A stretch of DNA of 64,000 bases from Flavobacteriaceae bacterium UBA7302 (GCA_002471825.1 DKQS01000007.1:1-64000), one strand, 5' to 3'; positions 1 through 8,404 are shown, counted from the first letter of the stretch. Notes: generated by a model not told the origin, from the sequence alone. Numbers and translations: made by a program.

Positions 1-1649
1 CCAAAAATTACTGCTAACAGACCAATTATTACTAAAGCAATATTGAGAATGTATCTAAAAGAAATTTTCACATTACGCTTTCTGAAAAAATAGGCTGCAA
101 AAGGTGGTATAAGAAATAGTGCCACTATAAGTGATGCCGTGAGTGCCGCTGTTTTTGTGAAGGCCAAAGGTCTAAATAACTTACCTTCAGCTCCTATCAT
201 AGTGAATACGGGAATAAAACTTATTATTGTGGTCATAACTGCAGTTAGAATAGCACCAGAAACCTCGGCCGTGGCGTTATATACCACTGTATTCATTGGT
301 AGATTCTGGTCATTTTCGTCTATATGACGCAGTACATTCTCAGAAAGAATAACTCCCACATCTACCATTGTACCAATGGCGATGGCAATACCAGATAAGG
401 CGACAATATTGGCATCTACATTAAACAACTTCATTGATATGAAAACCATCAATACCGCCACAGGTAATAGTCCTGAAATCAATACAGAAGCCCTGAGGTT
501 GAATACCATTATTATGATAACAAAAATGGTAATCAAAATCTCCAATGTAAGTGCTTCGTCAAGTGTACCCAGAGTCTCTTGAATGAGTTCGGTTCTATCA
601 TAAAAGGGAACAATGGTCAATTGCGATGTCCTTCCATCGCTCAGAGTTTTAGAAGGTAAGCCTGAACTTAGTTCATTTATTTTCTCCTTAACATTATTAA
701 TAACCGCCATAGGGTTAGCGCCGTAACGGGCTACTACAACACCACCTACAACCTCAGCACCTTCTTTATCTAAAAGCCCTCTTCTTGTTGCAGGGCCGTG
801 AGAGACATTGGCAATATCCTTTAAGCGTATAGAGGTAAAATCTTCTGATGTGACTACTGCATTTTCTAGGTCTGAAATAGACTTAACATATCCTAAACCA
901 CGGATTAGATATTCAGCTTGGTTTATTTCTAATGTTTGCGCACCGACGTCTTGGTTGCTTTGCTTTACAGCTTTAACAACTTGATTTAAGCCAATTTTAT
1001 ACTGTTTCATCAATTCAGGGTTAACATCCACTTGGTACTCCAAAACGTAACCACCTATAGAGGCTACTTCTGAAACACCGCTTGCCGAGGAAAGTGCATA
1101 TTTCACATAAAAATCCTGAATACTTCTTAATTCTTGCAGGTCCCAACCGCCTGTTACATTTCCATTTTCATCACGACCTTCTAATGTGTACCAGTAAATC
1201 TGCCCAAGACCTGTAGCATCCGGACCTAGTGCAGGATTTACTCCATCGGGCAATAATCCTGCGGGTAACGAATTTAATTTTTCCAGAATACGGCTTCGAC
1301 TCCAATAGAATTCTATGTCTTCTTCAAAAATGATATAAATGCTGGAAAAACCGAACATTGACGAACTACGTATGGTTTTCACTCCAGGAATACCGAGGAG
1401 TGAAGTAGTAAGAGGATAGGTTATTTGGTCTTCAATATCTTGTGGCGATCGCCCATCCCATTTTGTAAATACGATTTGTTGGTTTTCTCCAATATCAGGG
1501 ATGGCATCCACGGCTACAGGATTACGTGGTAAGGAACCGGTATTCCATTCGAAAGGTGCATTTACAACACCCCAAGCCACGAATAAGGCTAGTAACAGAA
1601 CCGCAACTAATTTATTTTCTATTAAAAATTTGATGCTTTTATTTAGCAT
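1..1649 (-). CDS. cusA: CusA/CzcA-family heavy-metal RND efflux pump, N-terminal part (runs off window)
   Basis: This inner-membrane RND transporter would export heavy-metal cations (Cu/Ag or Co/Zn/Cd) through a CusCBA-type tripartite complex, driven by proton flux. The reading frame is open from an ATG at 1647-1649 to the window edge, about 549 codons of a family near 1,000-1,400 residues. The N-terminal transmembrane helix is followed by AVDAIPDIGENQQIVF and DGRSPQDIEDQITYPL, which are typical of the CusA/CzcA porter domain. Further on are a block of hydrophobic helices and the GIAIAIGTMVDVGVILSEN segment of RND transmembrane helix 4, with the expected acidic residue. A small Cys/His-rich exported protein ends about 100 bases upstream on the same strand, which supports a metal-resistance operon. 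The exact metal cannot be read from this part. Confidence 0.9.
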   Translation of the reverse strand, partial: MLNKSIKFLIENKLVAVLLLALFVAWGVVNAPFEWNTGSLPRNPVAVDAIPDIGENQQIVFTKWDGRSPQDIEDQITYPLTTSLLGIPGVKTIRSSSMFGFSSIYIIFEEDIEFYWSRSRILEKLNSLPAGLLPDGVNPALGPDATGLGQIYWYTLEGRDENGNVTGGWDLQELRSIQDFYVKYALSSASGVSEVASIGGYVLEYQVDVNPELMKQYKIGLNQVVKAVKQSNQDVGAQTLEINQAEYLIRGLGYVKSISDLENAVVTSEDFTSIRLKDIANVSHGPATRRGLLDKEGAEVVGGVVVARYGANPMAVINNVKEKINELSSGLPSKTLSDGRTSQLTIVPFYDRTELIQETLGTLDEALTLEILITIFVIIIMVFNLRASVLISGLLPVAVLMVFISMKLFNVDANIVALSGIAIAIGTMVDVGVILSENVLRHIDENDQNLPMNTVVYNATAEVSGAILTAVMTTIISFIPVFTMIGAEGKLFRPLAFTKTAALTASLIVALFLIPPFAAYFFRKRNVKISFRYILNIALVIIGLLAVIF

Positions 1650-1749
1650 AGTATTGATAATTAAATAGTTAAACATTTGGTATTTAGATGAATACCAGAT
1701 ACAACAAATTACCTAAAGTAAGTCTTTAGGCGATTTAACTATTTAAAAA

Positions 1750-2154
1750 TCAAATTAAGTAAGTCTCGTCTAGCTTGAATATCTGCCTTACGATAAAAGT
1801 AGGAGGAGGGTAATCAGAAAAAGTATTATTTCTATATTCTACAGCTTGAAATAAATGGATATAAGATTGTACAAAAGAAATAACCAAATATTCCTGATCT
1901 GTATTTAAATCAGCAATAGGTAATGTTAGTTCATCTTGACCTTCAATATGAATTTCTTTATCATCACAGCATCCGTTCTTTTTCATAGTACTTTCATCTC
2001 CCATATCCATACCGCAACTATGCGCCTTTTGGAAAATAGCTGTGTCAATTAATTCGCCTTCACAATAATGCATGCTTACGGTAAATGACATAGTTGATAA
2101 GAGAATTACCAATGTCATTAGAGAGGCTGATATTTTTAGAAACGTTAATTTCAT
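1750..2154 (-). CDS. HYC_CC_PP-family small exported metal-associated protein
   Basis: This 134-residue protein has an N-terminal hydrophobic helix (signal peptide or membrane anchor), followed by the motifs that name the family: MHYCEGEL, then a CC pair in NGCCDDKE, then YPPP near the C-terminus. In Bacteroidota such proteins are commonly encoded next to CusA-type efflux pumps, as here. The Cys and His residues suggest periplasmic metal (probably copper) binding, but this is inferred and no function is proven for the family. I chose the ATG at 2152-2154 over a GTG three codons upstream because it directly precedes the charged start of the signal helix. Confidence 0.75.
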   Translation of the reverse strand: MKLTFLKISASLMTLVILLSTMSFTVSMHYCEGELIDTAIFQKAHSCGMDMGDESTMKKNGCCDDKEIHIEGQDELTLPIADLNTDQEYLVISFVQSYIHLFQAVEYRNNTFSDYPPPTFIVRQIFKLDETYLI

Positions 2155-2769
2155 TTCAACCACAAATGTATTAATAAAAATTAATTCTAGCTTTATTAAT
2201 TAACAAAAGTTTAAGTTTTGTGTTAATCAGAAGGTAGCGTTTAAAATAATTTAGTACTGTCAGATTCAGTTACAATGACTTAATGTAAATCAGATAATGA
2301 TGAATTTGTGATGATCGGGGAGAGTAAACTTTTCAAAATTATAGAGTCAAACCCCGTATATTTTAGAGCTGAACTTAACTATACTAACTAAGTGAATAGT
2401 TGCTTAATATACCTCTATTATTAAAGAATTTTACTCTTTTGAATTAATGAGTACGTATTTAATTATATTTTTAAGGCTTACATATGATTGTGATATTTAT
2501 TTCTGAGATATCCATACTCTTTGTTGATATAATAGCCTTCTTGAAGATCGAAGAAAGTATCAACACAGTGCTGATCGTAGACGTAGGTGCAAAGGTTGTT
2601 AAAAAAGAGCTAAGTAGAAACTAAATATGATTTAAACTAGATGAATTTGAGACTGTTTTATATATTTCGCAGTTAAGCTTCCACTAGATAAGAAATCGAA
2701 AGATTCCTTATTTTTGATAGTAATTTTTTCTACTCTAAGATAGGAGTAGTTATTTTATTTTCATGTGGT
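2155..2769. other. AT-rich intergenic region without a convincing gene
   Basis: About 600 bases separate the metal-resistance genes from the next reading frame. The sequence is very AT-rich. Short open stretches exist on both strands around 2480-2620 (for example about 40 codons on the minus strand ending near 2480), but none has a plausible start, length or recognisable family. No tRNA, strong hairpin or long repeat was seen. It probably holds the promoter of the metal-resistance operon and marks the edge of the accessory region. Confidence 0.5.
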
Positions 2770-3399
2770 TTAATTTCTTTTAGGGATGCTTTGAATATCG
2801 ATTTGAAGAGGCCTTTCGGAAAGTCCATAAAGAATCACGTTATCATCATAAAGTTCTTTAATTAGCAGTATCCATTTTCTTTTTTTACCTACAAAAAGAG
2901 AAACCAATAATGTATCATCAATTCTCTCAAGGATCACTTTTTTACCTGAAGCAGTCAGTTGTTTATCTATTCTTTGAATGGTTTTTGTATCTATTTCTTT
3001 ATTAAACACTAAAACATTCTGATTCTCATTCCATTCAAATTTGTATTTCAGATATTGAAGGATTTTATTTGATACTTTTATTTTAGTTGGAATAAGATGT
3101 GCATAATCTATTTCGTAAAAGTTGTTATCTCCCAACATGAAATCATTCCTGACATTTTTGATTTGCTTTCCCATTCGAAATATTCGAATAAGATTAGTAT
3201 CAACGCAATCAAAATGAATTTTAGAGTATTCCTCAAAATGAAACTTTATATTTTTTTGTTTCAGAATGAAACTTTCTTTACTCTCTTCTAATTCATAGTA
3301 ACCTAACCCTTCACTTTCAAAGACCACGATCTCTAGGTTATTATATCTTTCAAGATTTCTAATATTTATCCATTTTCCTTTGAGTGTACTGATTGTCAT
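2770..3399 (-). CDS. Hypothetical protein, 209 aa
   Basis: I do not recognise this protein. It is cytosolic in appearance, with no signal peptide or membrane segment, rich in Lys, Ile and aromatic residues, and with alternating hydrophobic segments suggestive of beta-strands. It begins with an ATG at 3397-3399 and lies 12 bases downstream of another small unknown gene on the same strand, so the two are probably co-transcribed and may share the operator upstream of that gene. The AT-rich base composition matches the neighbouring defence island more than the housekeeping genes further right. Confidence 0.6.
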   Translation of the reverse strand: MTISTLKGKWINIRNLERYNNLEIVVFESEGLGYYELEESKESFILKQKNIKFHFEEYSKIHFDCVDTNLIRIFRMGKQIKNVRNDFMLGDNNFYEIDYAHLIPTKIKVSNKILQYLKYKFEWNENQNVLVFNKEIDTKTIQRIDKQLTASGKKVILERIDDTLLVSLFVGKKRKWILLIKELYDDNVILYGLSERPLQIDIQSIPKRN

Positions 3400-3411
3400 T
3401 TTATAAAAGGG

Positions 3412-3651
3412 TTAGTTATACTGAGCTATAAAATCTTCATTAGCAATTTTCTGGATACACTCAATCAAGTTTTGTACAGAACCAGAAGCCCAAAGTTCTG
3501 CCGCATCTGATTTAACATGATAGGTTCCTAAATAGTGAACCATTTTCAAAGATTCGAGATAACCATGAACTTCCTTGTGTGCTAATAATTCCAATAACTC
3601 TTTTTGAGCTGGACTAACTTTAATTGATTCCATCAAAAACTTTCTTCTCAT
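3412..3651 (-). CDS. Hypothetical protein, 79 aa
   Basis: This is a small soluble protein of unknown function, predicted mostly alpha-helical (for example SPAQKELLELLAHKE). I chose the ATG at 3649-3651; a TTG five codons further upstream also keeps the frame open, and a third possible start (ATG at 3631-3633) would shorten it. It is divergent from the XRE regulator at 3740, with a 22-bp perfect palindrome between them. This suggests that the regulator controls this gene and the following 209-residue gene. That control is inferred from layout only. Confidence 0.55.
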   Translation of the reverse strand: MRRKFLMESIKVSPAQKELLELLAHKEVHGYLESLKMVHYLGTYHVKSDAAELWASGSVQNLIECIQKIANEDFIAQYN

Positions 3652-3686
3652 AAACGATCCGTTCAAATCTAGTAAAATATTTTCAA

Positions 3687-3708
3687 ATAACTACTAATTA
3701 GTAGTTAT
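3687..3708. promoter_or_regulatory. 22-bp perfect palindrome, candidate operator of the divergent XRE regulator
   Basis: The half-site ATAACTACTAA is followed directly by its exact reverse complement, centred between 3697 and 3698. It lies 35 bases upstream of the minus-strand small gene and 31 bases upstream of the plus-strand XRE gene, where a dimeric helix-turn-helix protein could repress both. A perfect 22-bp palindrome can be expected by chance only rarely, even in AT-rich DNA. Binding is inferred. Confidence 0.6.
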
Positions 3709-3739
3709 AAATTAATAGCTGACTTGATTTCTTTACTGT

Positions 3740-3964
3740 ATGGATAAATCAACAGAAATAAACAAGTTAGCAAATAGAATAAAATCGTTAAGAATTCAAA
3801 AAGGTTATAGTAGTTATGAAACCTTTGCCTTTGAAAACGGAATTCACAGAGCTCAATATGGCAGATATGAAATTGGAACTGATATGCAGTATACAAGCCT
3901 ATTGAAAGTTGCAAAAGCTTTTGACATGAGTCTCGAAGAATTCTTTAGCGAGGGTTTTGATTGA
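3740..3964 (+). CDS. XRE-family helix-turn-helix regulator, 74 aa
   Basis: This small DNA-binding protein consists of a single Cro/C1-type helix-turn-helix domain. It opens with LANRIKSLRIQKGYSSYETFAFENGI (helices 1-2), continues with HRAQYGRYEIGT (recognition helix region) and ends with LLKVAKAFDMSLEEFF (helices 4-5). The length is typical of stand-alone XRE repressors of mobile elements and toxin or defence loci. It is divergent from two unknown genes across a perfect palindrome that is its likely operator. A decayed second copy of the same C-terminal helices follows its stop codon in the same frame. The natural ligand or target is unknown. Confidence 0.8.
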   Translation: MDKSTEINKLANRIKSLRIQKGYSSYETFAFENGIHRAQYGRYEIGTDMQYTSLLKVAKAFDMSLEEFFSEGFD

Positions 3965-4051
3965 ACAAACGCTACCACCAATACTTTGTGTAAAATCAGT
4001 ACGGCTTTAGAAGTTTCTCTCTCTGAAATTTGTGATTTGAACTATAGTTGA
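3965..4051 (+). pseudogene. Remnant of a second XRE helix-turn-helix gene (C-terminal fragment)
   Basis: Directly after the TGA of the XRE gene, the same reading frame continues without a stop for 28 codons to the TGA at 4049-4051. It encodes TNTLCKISTALEVSLSEI, which has the sequence of XRE helices 4-5 (compare LLKVAKAFDMSLEEFF in the intact gene). It has no start codon of its own and no N-terminal helices. The best reading is the tail of a related regulator gene left by recombination or deletion. Read-through of the preceding TGA is an alternative but less likely. Confidence 0.55.
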
Positions 4052-4189
4052 TAGGGTTTCTACACGACTTCAGTTAGGAAAGAGACAAGTTTCTACTATT
4101 TTCTATTGAAAATTGAACCTCTTCTATTCGATGAATAGAGATTATGGATATATATCGAGTTATCTCTCTTAATATAAATGACTTTAAAT

Positions 4190-5896
4190 TTATAAATCGA
4201 GTAATTTAAATCTCAATTTCTTTTCAAAATATAACTGGTCAAAATAACTTTGTAATGTTGGATCTGTGAGAATTACGAATTCGGCTTCACAATTTTCTTT
4301 AAAGTTTCTATCATTTTTAAGGTACATAGCGCATACATCCAATTCATCACGTGTAATTAGCCTTTCATTTAACAATTCCCTGTATTCTAAAAATTCTGAA
4401 AACCTTCTTACTGGATTATTAAACTTAATATTAAGAGTCTTTAAAAAAATTTCTAGGTCGTCAATACATACCGACCAAGGGTATAAATCCTCTATATCAT
4501 GTCTTTTCAACAATAAACCCAAATCCGATTGGATGGAAGCAAATCTCTCTGAAGTTATGACTATGGTAAAAATATCATCAATACTCGATGTGATAATCTC
4601 ATGTATTCCATTCTTAGTTCTTACAATAATTTTTTCATCATTTAGCATTTTTTGCTCCACATGATAACATTGATCATATCCTTTTTGAATACATTCACGA
4701 AAATCTGACTTAATTCTTTGATAAGCCATTTTAATATCTCTTTTTGGTTCTCTATTTCTTGACGACTTACATTCTATGATATACGCTTTTTTATTTGCAA
4801 TAATCAAAATATCTTTTTCTTCAATAAAATCGTCAACATAATAATTAGTAAAAAAAATTAAATTTTTTACTTTTTTAAAAAAGGTCTCGAAAACCTCTAA
4901 TGTCTGATTTTCTAGAACTACCTTACCTTTTCTTCTGTTTAACTGTTCTCTCTCTTTACTTGTTTGAGTCAGTGTTTTATAAAGTAATCTATACAGAGCT
5001 GTGGGTAATTGCTTTTGATAGACATTTAGGTATTCGTTTTCATTGATTTTAATGATGGGGCTATCTTCCAAGGGGTTGCTTTGTGAGTAGAAAGTGATAT
5101 CAAATGAATCATTAATATTAATTGAAAACAGTTCACAAAAAATATCAACATCACTTTTATTAAATACAGAGTAATAGTCTTCTTTAAAAAAGAGTAAACA
5201 ATCATGAGGTTTATCAAAAAAGTTTGAAAATGCCTCATAAGTTTTCTTCGGAAGCTTACTTAATTCTTCTTGAAAACTTTCGTTCTCTATTTGTCCTTGA
5301 GCCAATCTTGTCATTAAACTTTTCAGATCATTGTCTAAAATGAAAGATTTAGACTTAGCAGATTTTTCTCTATACAGTTTTTCAGAGTAATAGCACATAT
5401 CCAATAAAGTATCTAATTGAATACCAAGTCTTTCTTTTATAATATTCTGATATGGTTTAAATAACCTTATAACCTTATTGTATTCTTGCTCAATATAATT
5501 AATAACACCATTTTGAAAATAGTCTTTAAAAACCAACTCGTGAACTAATCTTTTTCGTCTCTCATCTTCAATCTCTACAAGACTTTCCAAGTTTTTGTTA
5601 CTTAAATAAAAGTTTGTTATTTCTAATAAAATTTTAGCTACTTGTCGTAGTACCTGATCATTTTCATGAGAATAAAAGAGTTCTTCTATTCCCTCCTCCT
5701 TGGAGGAAAGTCTGAGCATTATAAGATATAGAGAATCCTTCAACTTAGATTTAAACTCATTGGAAAACCCCGTGTTACTTCGTTCTGGATGATGTCTTAT
5801 AAAATCTGCAAAGAAACATACAAAACTTGTTTTTGTATATCTAGAAATAATTCTTTGTATTTCTTTTGATTTCTTTTCAATATCAACTTCCATCAT
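4190..5896 (-). CDS. PD-(D/E)XK (NERD-like) nuclease-domain protein, 568 aa
   Basis: This large soluble protein has a long, mostly alpha-helical N-terminal region (about residues 1-330) of no recognised family, followed by a compact nuclease-like core. The core carries KDILIIANKKAYIIECKSS, with Asp362, Glu375 and Lys377 in the spacing of a PD-(D/E)XK active site, much like NERD or Mrr-type domains. About 190 further residues follow. It is the last gene of the minus-strand defence run, 27 bases after the preceding nuclease gene. A DNA-cleaving role in defence is inferred from motif and context; no named defence family was recognised. Confidence 0.65.
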   Translation of the reverse strand: MMEVDIEKKSKEIQRIISRYTKTSFVCFFADFIRHHPERSNTGFSNEFKSKLKDSLYLIMLRLSSKEEGIEELFYSHENDQVLRQVAKILLEITNFYLSNKNLESLVEIEDERRKRLVHELVFKDYFQNGVINYIEQEYNKVIRLFKPYQNIIKERLGIQLDTLLDMCYYSEKLYREKSAKSKSFILDNDLKSLMTRLAQGQIENESFQEELSKLPKKTYEAFSNFFDKPHDCLLFFKEDYYSVFNKSDVDIFCELFSININDSFDITFYSQSNPLEDSPIIKINENEYLNVYQKQLPTALYRLLYKTLTQTSKEREQLNRRKGKVVLENQTLEVFETFFKKVKNLIFFTNYYVDDFIEEKDILIIANKKAYIIECKSSRNREPKRDIKMAYQRIKSDFRECIQKGYDQCYHVEQKMLNDEKIIVRTKNGIHEIITSSIDDIFTIVITSERFASIQSDLGLLLKRHDIEDLYPWSVCIDDLEIFLKTLNIKFNNPVRRFSEFLEYRELLNERLITRDELDVCAMYLKNDRNFKENCEAEFVILTDPTLQSYFDQLYFEKKLRFKLLDL

Positions 5897-5923
5897 CAGA
5901 TACTTAAACTTTCTTTTGGTCCG

Positions 5924-7060
5924 CTATACAACTTCCTTTATATAATAATCTCTCAGAATCTCTTTAAACTTACTAGAGTTTAATCGATTAGCCCTTTCTA
6001 TGATATCTTTCTTATCAAGATAATCAAAGTCAAACTTTCTAACTTTAGATTTTGTTTCTTTAAGCAGTTTCAGTGCTTCACTTGTATAACCTCCAGTACT
6101 CCAAATTTCAAAACGTTGTTTCCTCTCTGGGTATCTAGTGGATACCCAACCTCTAATTTCTTTAACTTTCTCAGATAAATACTCTTCAATATAGTCAATG
6201 TCTACGGGATAATTATAACCTTTACATTCTACTACACACACTTCATTCTCAGTAATTGCTAGAACATCTAGTTCTCTACTTCTAATACTGTCTATAACTG
6301 GCACTCTCTTTCCAATGTTGATAGATTGAGAATATTTACTGAAATAAAAACCAACAGCAAGTTCAAATAAATCACCTCTCAAATTATTTGTTTTCCCATC
6401 TATGAGTTTTGTGAGTTTACTCATTAGTGAGAGGTATTTTTCAGGTTCGGCTTTTAATATTGCACCTGCATTTGTTACCGTATTTATTAGATTTTTTATT
6501 AAATCACTATAATCTTTACCAAACAACTCCTTAATGGATGCTATCAAGACACCGTTACTTTTTAACTTATTTAAAGCTTTTGTGTCTATCCCATCAACTA
6601 AAAGAACAGGTAACAACTTTAGTGTTGGATTGGATGCCTTAATTGCCGCTAACTTTTTAATAAAAAAACTAATGGCATCTTCGTTAGTATCGTTGCCTAT
6701 TAAAATATCGGCAACTAAAAATCCAGGTTTCTTCTGTTTATTAGCGTAGCCTATCATACCATCAATATAGGTAGGTGCAGTAAATGCAAATTGAAAACCT
6801 CCTACGACATAGTTGTTTTTTCCTTTTTTAAATGAAGTGAGTCCTATATTCTTACTCCAAATTTCAAAATGCTGAAGTACTATTTTTTTTGATATATCAA
6901 CACCTTTTATGTGACGAAAATTTGGCGCAGCTTGTTCAGAAATAAAAATATTTAAGCCATATTCTCCTTCCCTAGTTTCTCTTATTACATTATGCTTTTT
7001 TAGTTTTTCTATTAGTGAAGAGAATTTCATATGTCCAGATAATAATTTAACTGGACTCAT
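5924..7060 (-). CDS. PD-(D/E)XK nuclease-domain protein, 3' part of a gene split by an in-frame TAG
   Basis: This 378-residue product has an N-terminal helical region and a C-terminal restriction-endonuclease-like core: Glu233 in LRGDLFELAVG, Asp265 in SRELDVLAI, and Glu278 and Lys280 in VCVVECKGYN, the full E-D-ExK set of PD-(D/E)XK enzymes. It is in the same reading frame as the winged-helix gene just upstream. Only one TAG (7079-7081) and six sense codons separate that product from the ATG at 7058-7060. It is therefore probably the 3' part of a formerly single gene of about 485 codons. The part could still be translated separately from the ATG at 7060 or the one ten codons later. Confidence 0.65.
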   Translation of the reverse strand: MSPVKLLSGHMKFSSLIEKLKKHNVIRETREGEYGLNIFISEQAAPNFRHIKGVDISKKIVLQHFEIWSKNIGLTSFKKGKNNYVVGGFQFAFTAPTYIDGMIGYANKQKKPGFLVADILIGNDTNEDAISFFIKKLAAIKASNPTLKLLPVLLVDGIDTKALNKLKSNGVLIASIKELFGKDYSDLIKNLINTVTNAGAILKAEPEKYLSLMSKLTKLIDGKTNNLRGDLFELAVGFYFSKYSQSINIGKRVPVIDSIRSRELDVLAITENEVCVVECKGYNYPVDIDYIEEYLSEKVKEIRGWVSTRYPERKQRFEIWSTGGYTSEALKLLKETKSKVRKFDFDYLDKKDIIERANRLNSSKFKEILRDYYIKEVV

Positions 7061-7078
7061 TGAATAGTTTGGTAATTC

Positions 7079-7384
7079 CTAGACTGGAATTAATCCGTGA
7101 TGGTATTTTATGGCATTAATTATGGCATAACATCTTTTACCATCAGATTTAAAGGCATCAATCAAATCATCAAAGTATTTTGAATTTTGATAATTATCTG
7201 CGTGATAAACAAAGGATTTTTTATCCCAAAACAGACCTGTAATTTTATGAATAGGACTACCTAATCTTTGAATACGTTTCCGGGCTGCATCGTTTGATAT
7301 GCCATCTTTTTTCTCTATGTAGCGTGCTAAATCACCTGATAAAACACCTCCTTTTCTTTTAATATACTTTTCTAATTTTGTCAC
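7079..7384 (-). CDS. Winged-helix-like N-terminal domain, 5' part of the TAG-split nuclease gene
   Basis: This 101-residue product resembles a winged-helix DNA-binding domain: GGVLSGDLARYIEKKDGIS forms the helix-turn, and DAARKRIQRL the likely recognition helix. It begins with GTG at 7382-7384, 69 bases after jetD. The next sense codons after its TAG continue in frame into the PD-(D/E)XK gene, which suggests that one two-domain protein (DNA reader plus nuclease) was interrupted by a nonsense change. Separate expression of the two halves or stop-codon read-through are alternatives. Confidence 0.55.
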   Translation of the reverse strand: MTKLEKYIKRKGGVLSGDLARYIEKKDGISNDAARKRIQRLGSPIHKITGLFWDKKSFVYHADNYQNSKYFDDLIDAFKSDGKRCYAIINAIKYHHGLIPV

Positions 7385-7453
7385 ACCACACTATTTATAT
7401 AATACTAACTTTCTATGCGATGAATATTTTTTCTCATCATTATAAAATTGCTC

Positions 7454-8404
7454 CTATACTGTCTTAATGAGCGGAATTGGATCTATAGTTTGCTCTTCAA
7501 TCCACTTATTTTCTGATATTAATTTTTCTATTAACACTTTTGCTTTAAGATCAAAAGCAGTTTCATCTAACCCGGATAATGGTTTTTGATTCCATTTACT
7601 ATCATGATTTCCTGAATTAATAGGTTTCAGAATAGGTTTTTCAGGAAGGAGTAATGTAATTTTCTCTCCTTTAGATTCAATTATTTGTTTGACTCTTGTA
7701 AAAATGCCTAAGCCATGAAAATCCCAATCACAAACATAAAATAGCGGAGATGACATTTTACTTTTAGGTGTTTCATTGAGCTTCCTTGTGTTATTTCCAC
7801 CCAGATACCACAACTCTATATGATTCTTTCTAAACTCAAAAGGGTATTTGAGAAAATCAATATTTTCACAAATCAGTATATATTTAGGATTGATACAATG
7901 AACTACGAGTAACCATTGCTCCTCTTTGGATGATTCACTTGGAAATTTCTCTACACCGAGTATTGTAAGAATATCATTTTTTAAACGATGCTGTTCGTCA
8001 AGAAATTTAGAATCTTTCTCTTTAAAAAAATTACTTGAAAAAATTCTTGGCGTTGACAAATTGTTACGAAGCTCTTCTTTGTTCTTGAATATGAGAACTA
8101 ATGAGTCTAGAATATATTGAGAATAGTTTCGCTTGGCAGAAATTTCTATACCTACACTTTCAAAAAAATCCGCATAATATAAATATTGATCTAAAAGATT
8201 TTTTCTAAAATAGTCATCAAATCCCTTGTTCTTTATGATAATATTGGGATTACCGTCTTTATATTGAAGAAGGTTTAACCGTTTATGAAGCGTGTTCTTC
8301 ACAAATACATTCTTCAGCAGTTTAGCACGAGTGCTATTCCCTAAATACAATTTATGAAGACCCTTTAACTCTCGCCATGTTAATTCATTTCTCATAACTA
8401 CCAT
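7454..8404 (-). CDS. jetD: JetD-like Toprim-domain DNA-cleaving subunit of a Wadjet-type system
   Basis: In Wadjet systems JetD is the topoisomerase-VI-like subunit that cuts DNA once the JetABC SMC motor has extruded a small circular plasmid. This 316-residue protein has a helical N-terminal half, then a Toprim domain: Glu180 in YILICENIDF, a glycine turn in LWYLGGNN, and Asp226/Asp228 with Gly231 in CDWDFHGLGI. These match the E...DxDxxG metal-binding set of the DUF2220/JetD family. The start overlaps the end of jetC by 7 bases, which indicates translational coupling. It is somewhat shorter than the roughly 390 residues I associate with typical JetD, mainly at the N-terminus. Its position, fourth after jetA, jetB and jetC, is the standard Wadjet order. 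Confidence 0.8.
   Translation of the reverse strand: MVVMRNELTWRELKGLHKLYLGNSTRAKLLKNVFVKNTLHKRLNLLQYKDGNPNIIIKNKGFDDYFRKNLLDQYLYYADFFESVGIEISAKRNYSQYILDSLVLIFKNKEELRNNLSTPRIFSSNFFKEKDSKFLDEQHRLKNDILTILGVEKFPSESSKEEQWLLVVHCINPKYILICENIDFLKYPFEFRKNHIELWYLGGNNTRKLNETPKSKMSSPLFYVCDWDFHGLGIFTRVKQIIESKGEKITLLLPEKPILKPINSGNHDSKWNQKPLSGLDETAFDLKAKVLIEKLISENKWIEEQTIDPIPLIKTV

Noticed and set aside
139..582. Two plus-strand open frames at the left edge
   Set aside because: They are antisense to the cusA reading frame, which has clear RND motifs.
2484..2624. Short open frames on both strands (about 40-46 codons) in the 2.2-2.8 kb gap
   Set aside because: Several frames are open at once, as expected from chance in this DNA, and none has a recognisable family or start signal.
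3705..3914. Minus-strand frame opposite the XRE gene
   Set aside because: It is antisense to a clear helix-turn-helix gene, has no family match and would cover the regulator's promoter.
4123..4139. TCTATTC/GAATAGA inverted repeat between the XRE remnant and the last island gene
   Set aside because: The stem is only 7 bp and AT-rich with no T run, so it is too weak to call a terminator or operator.
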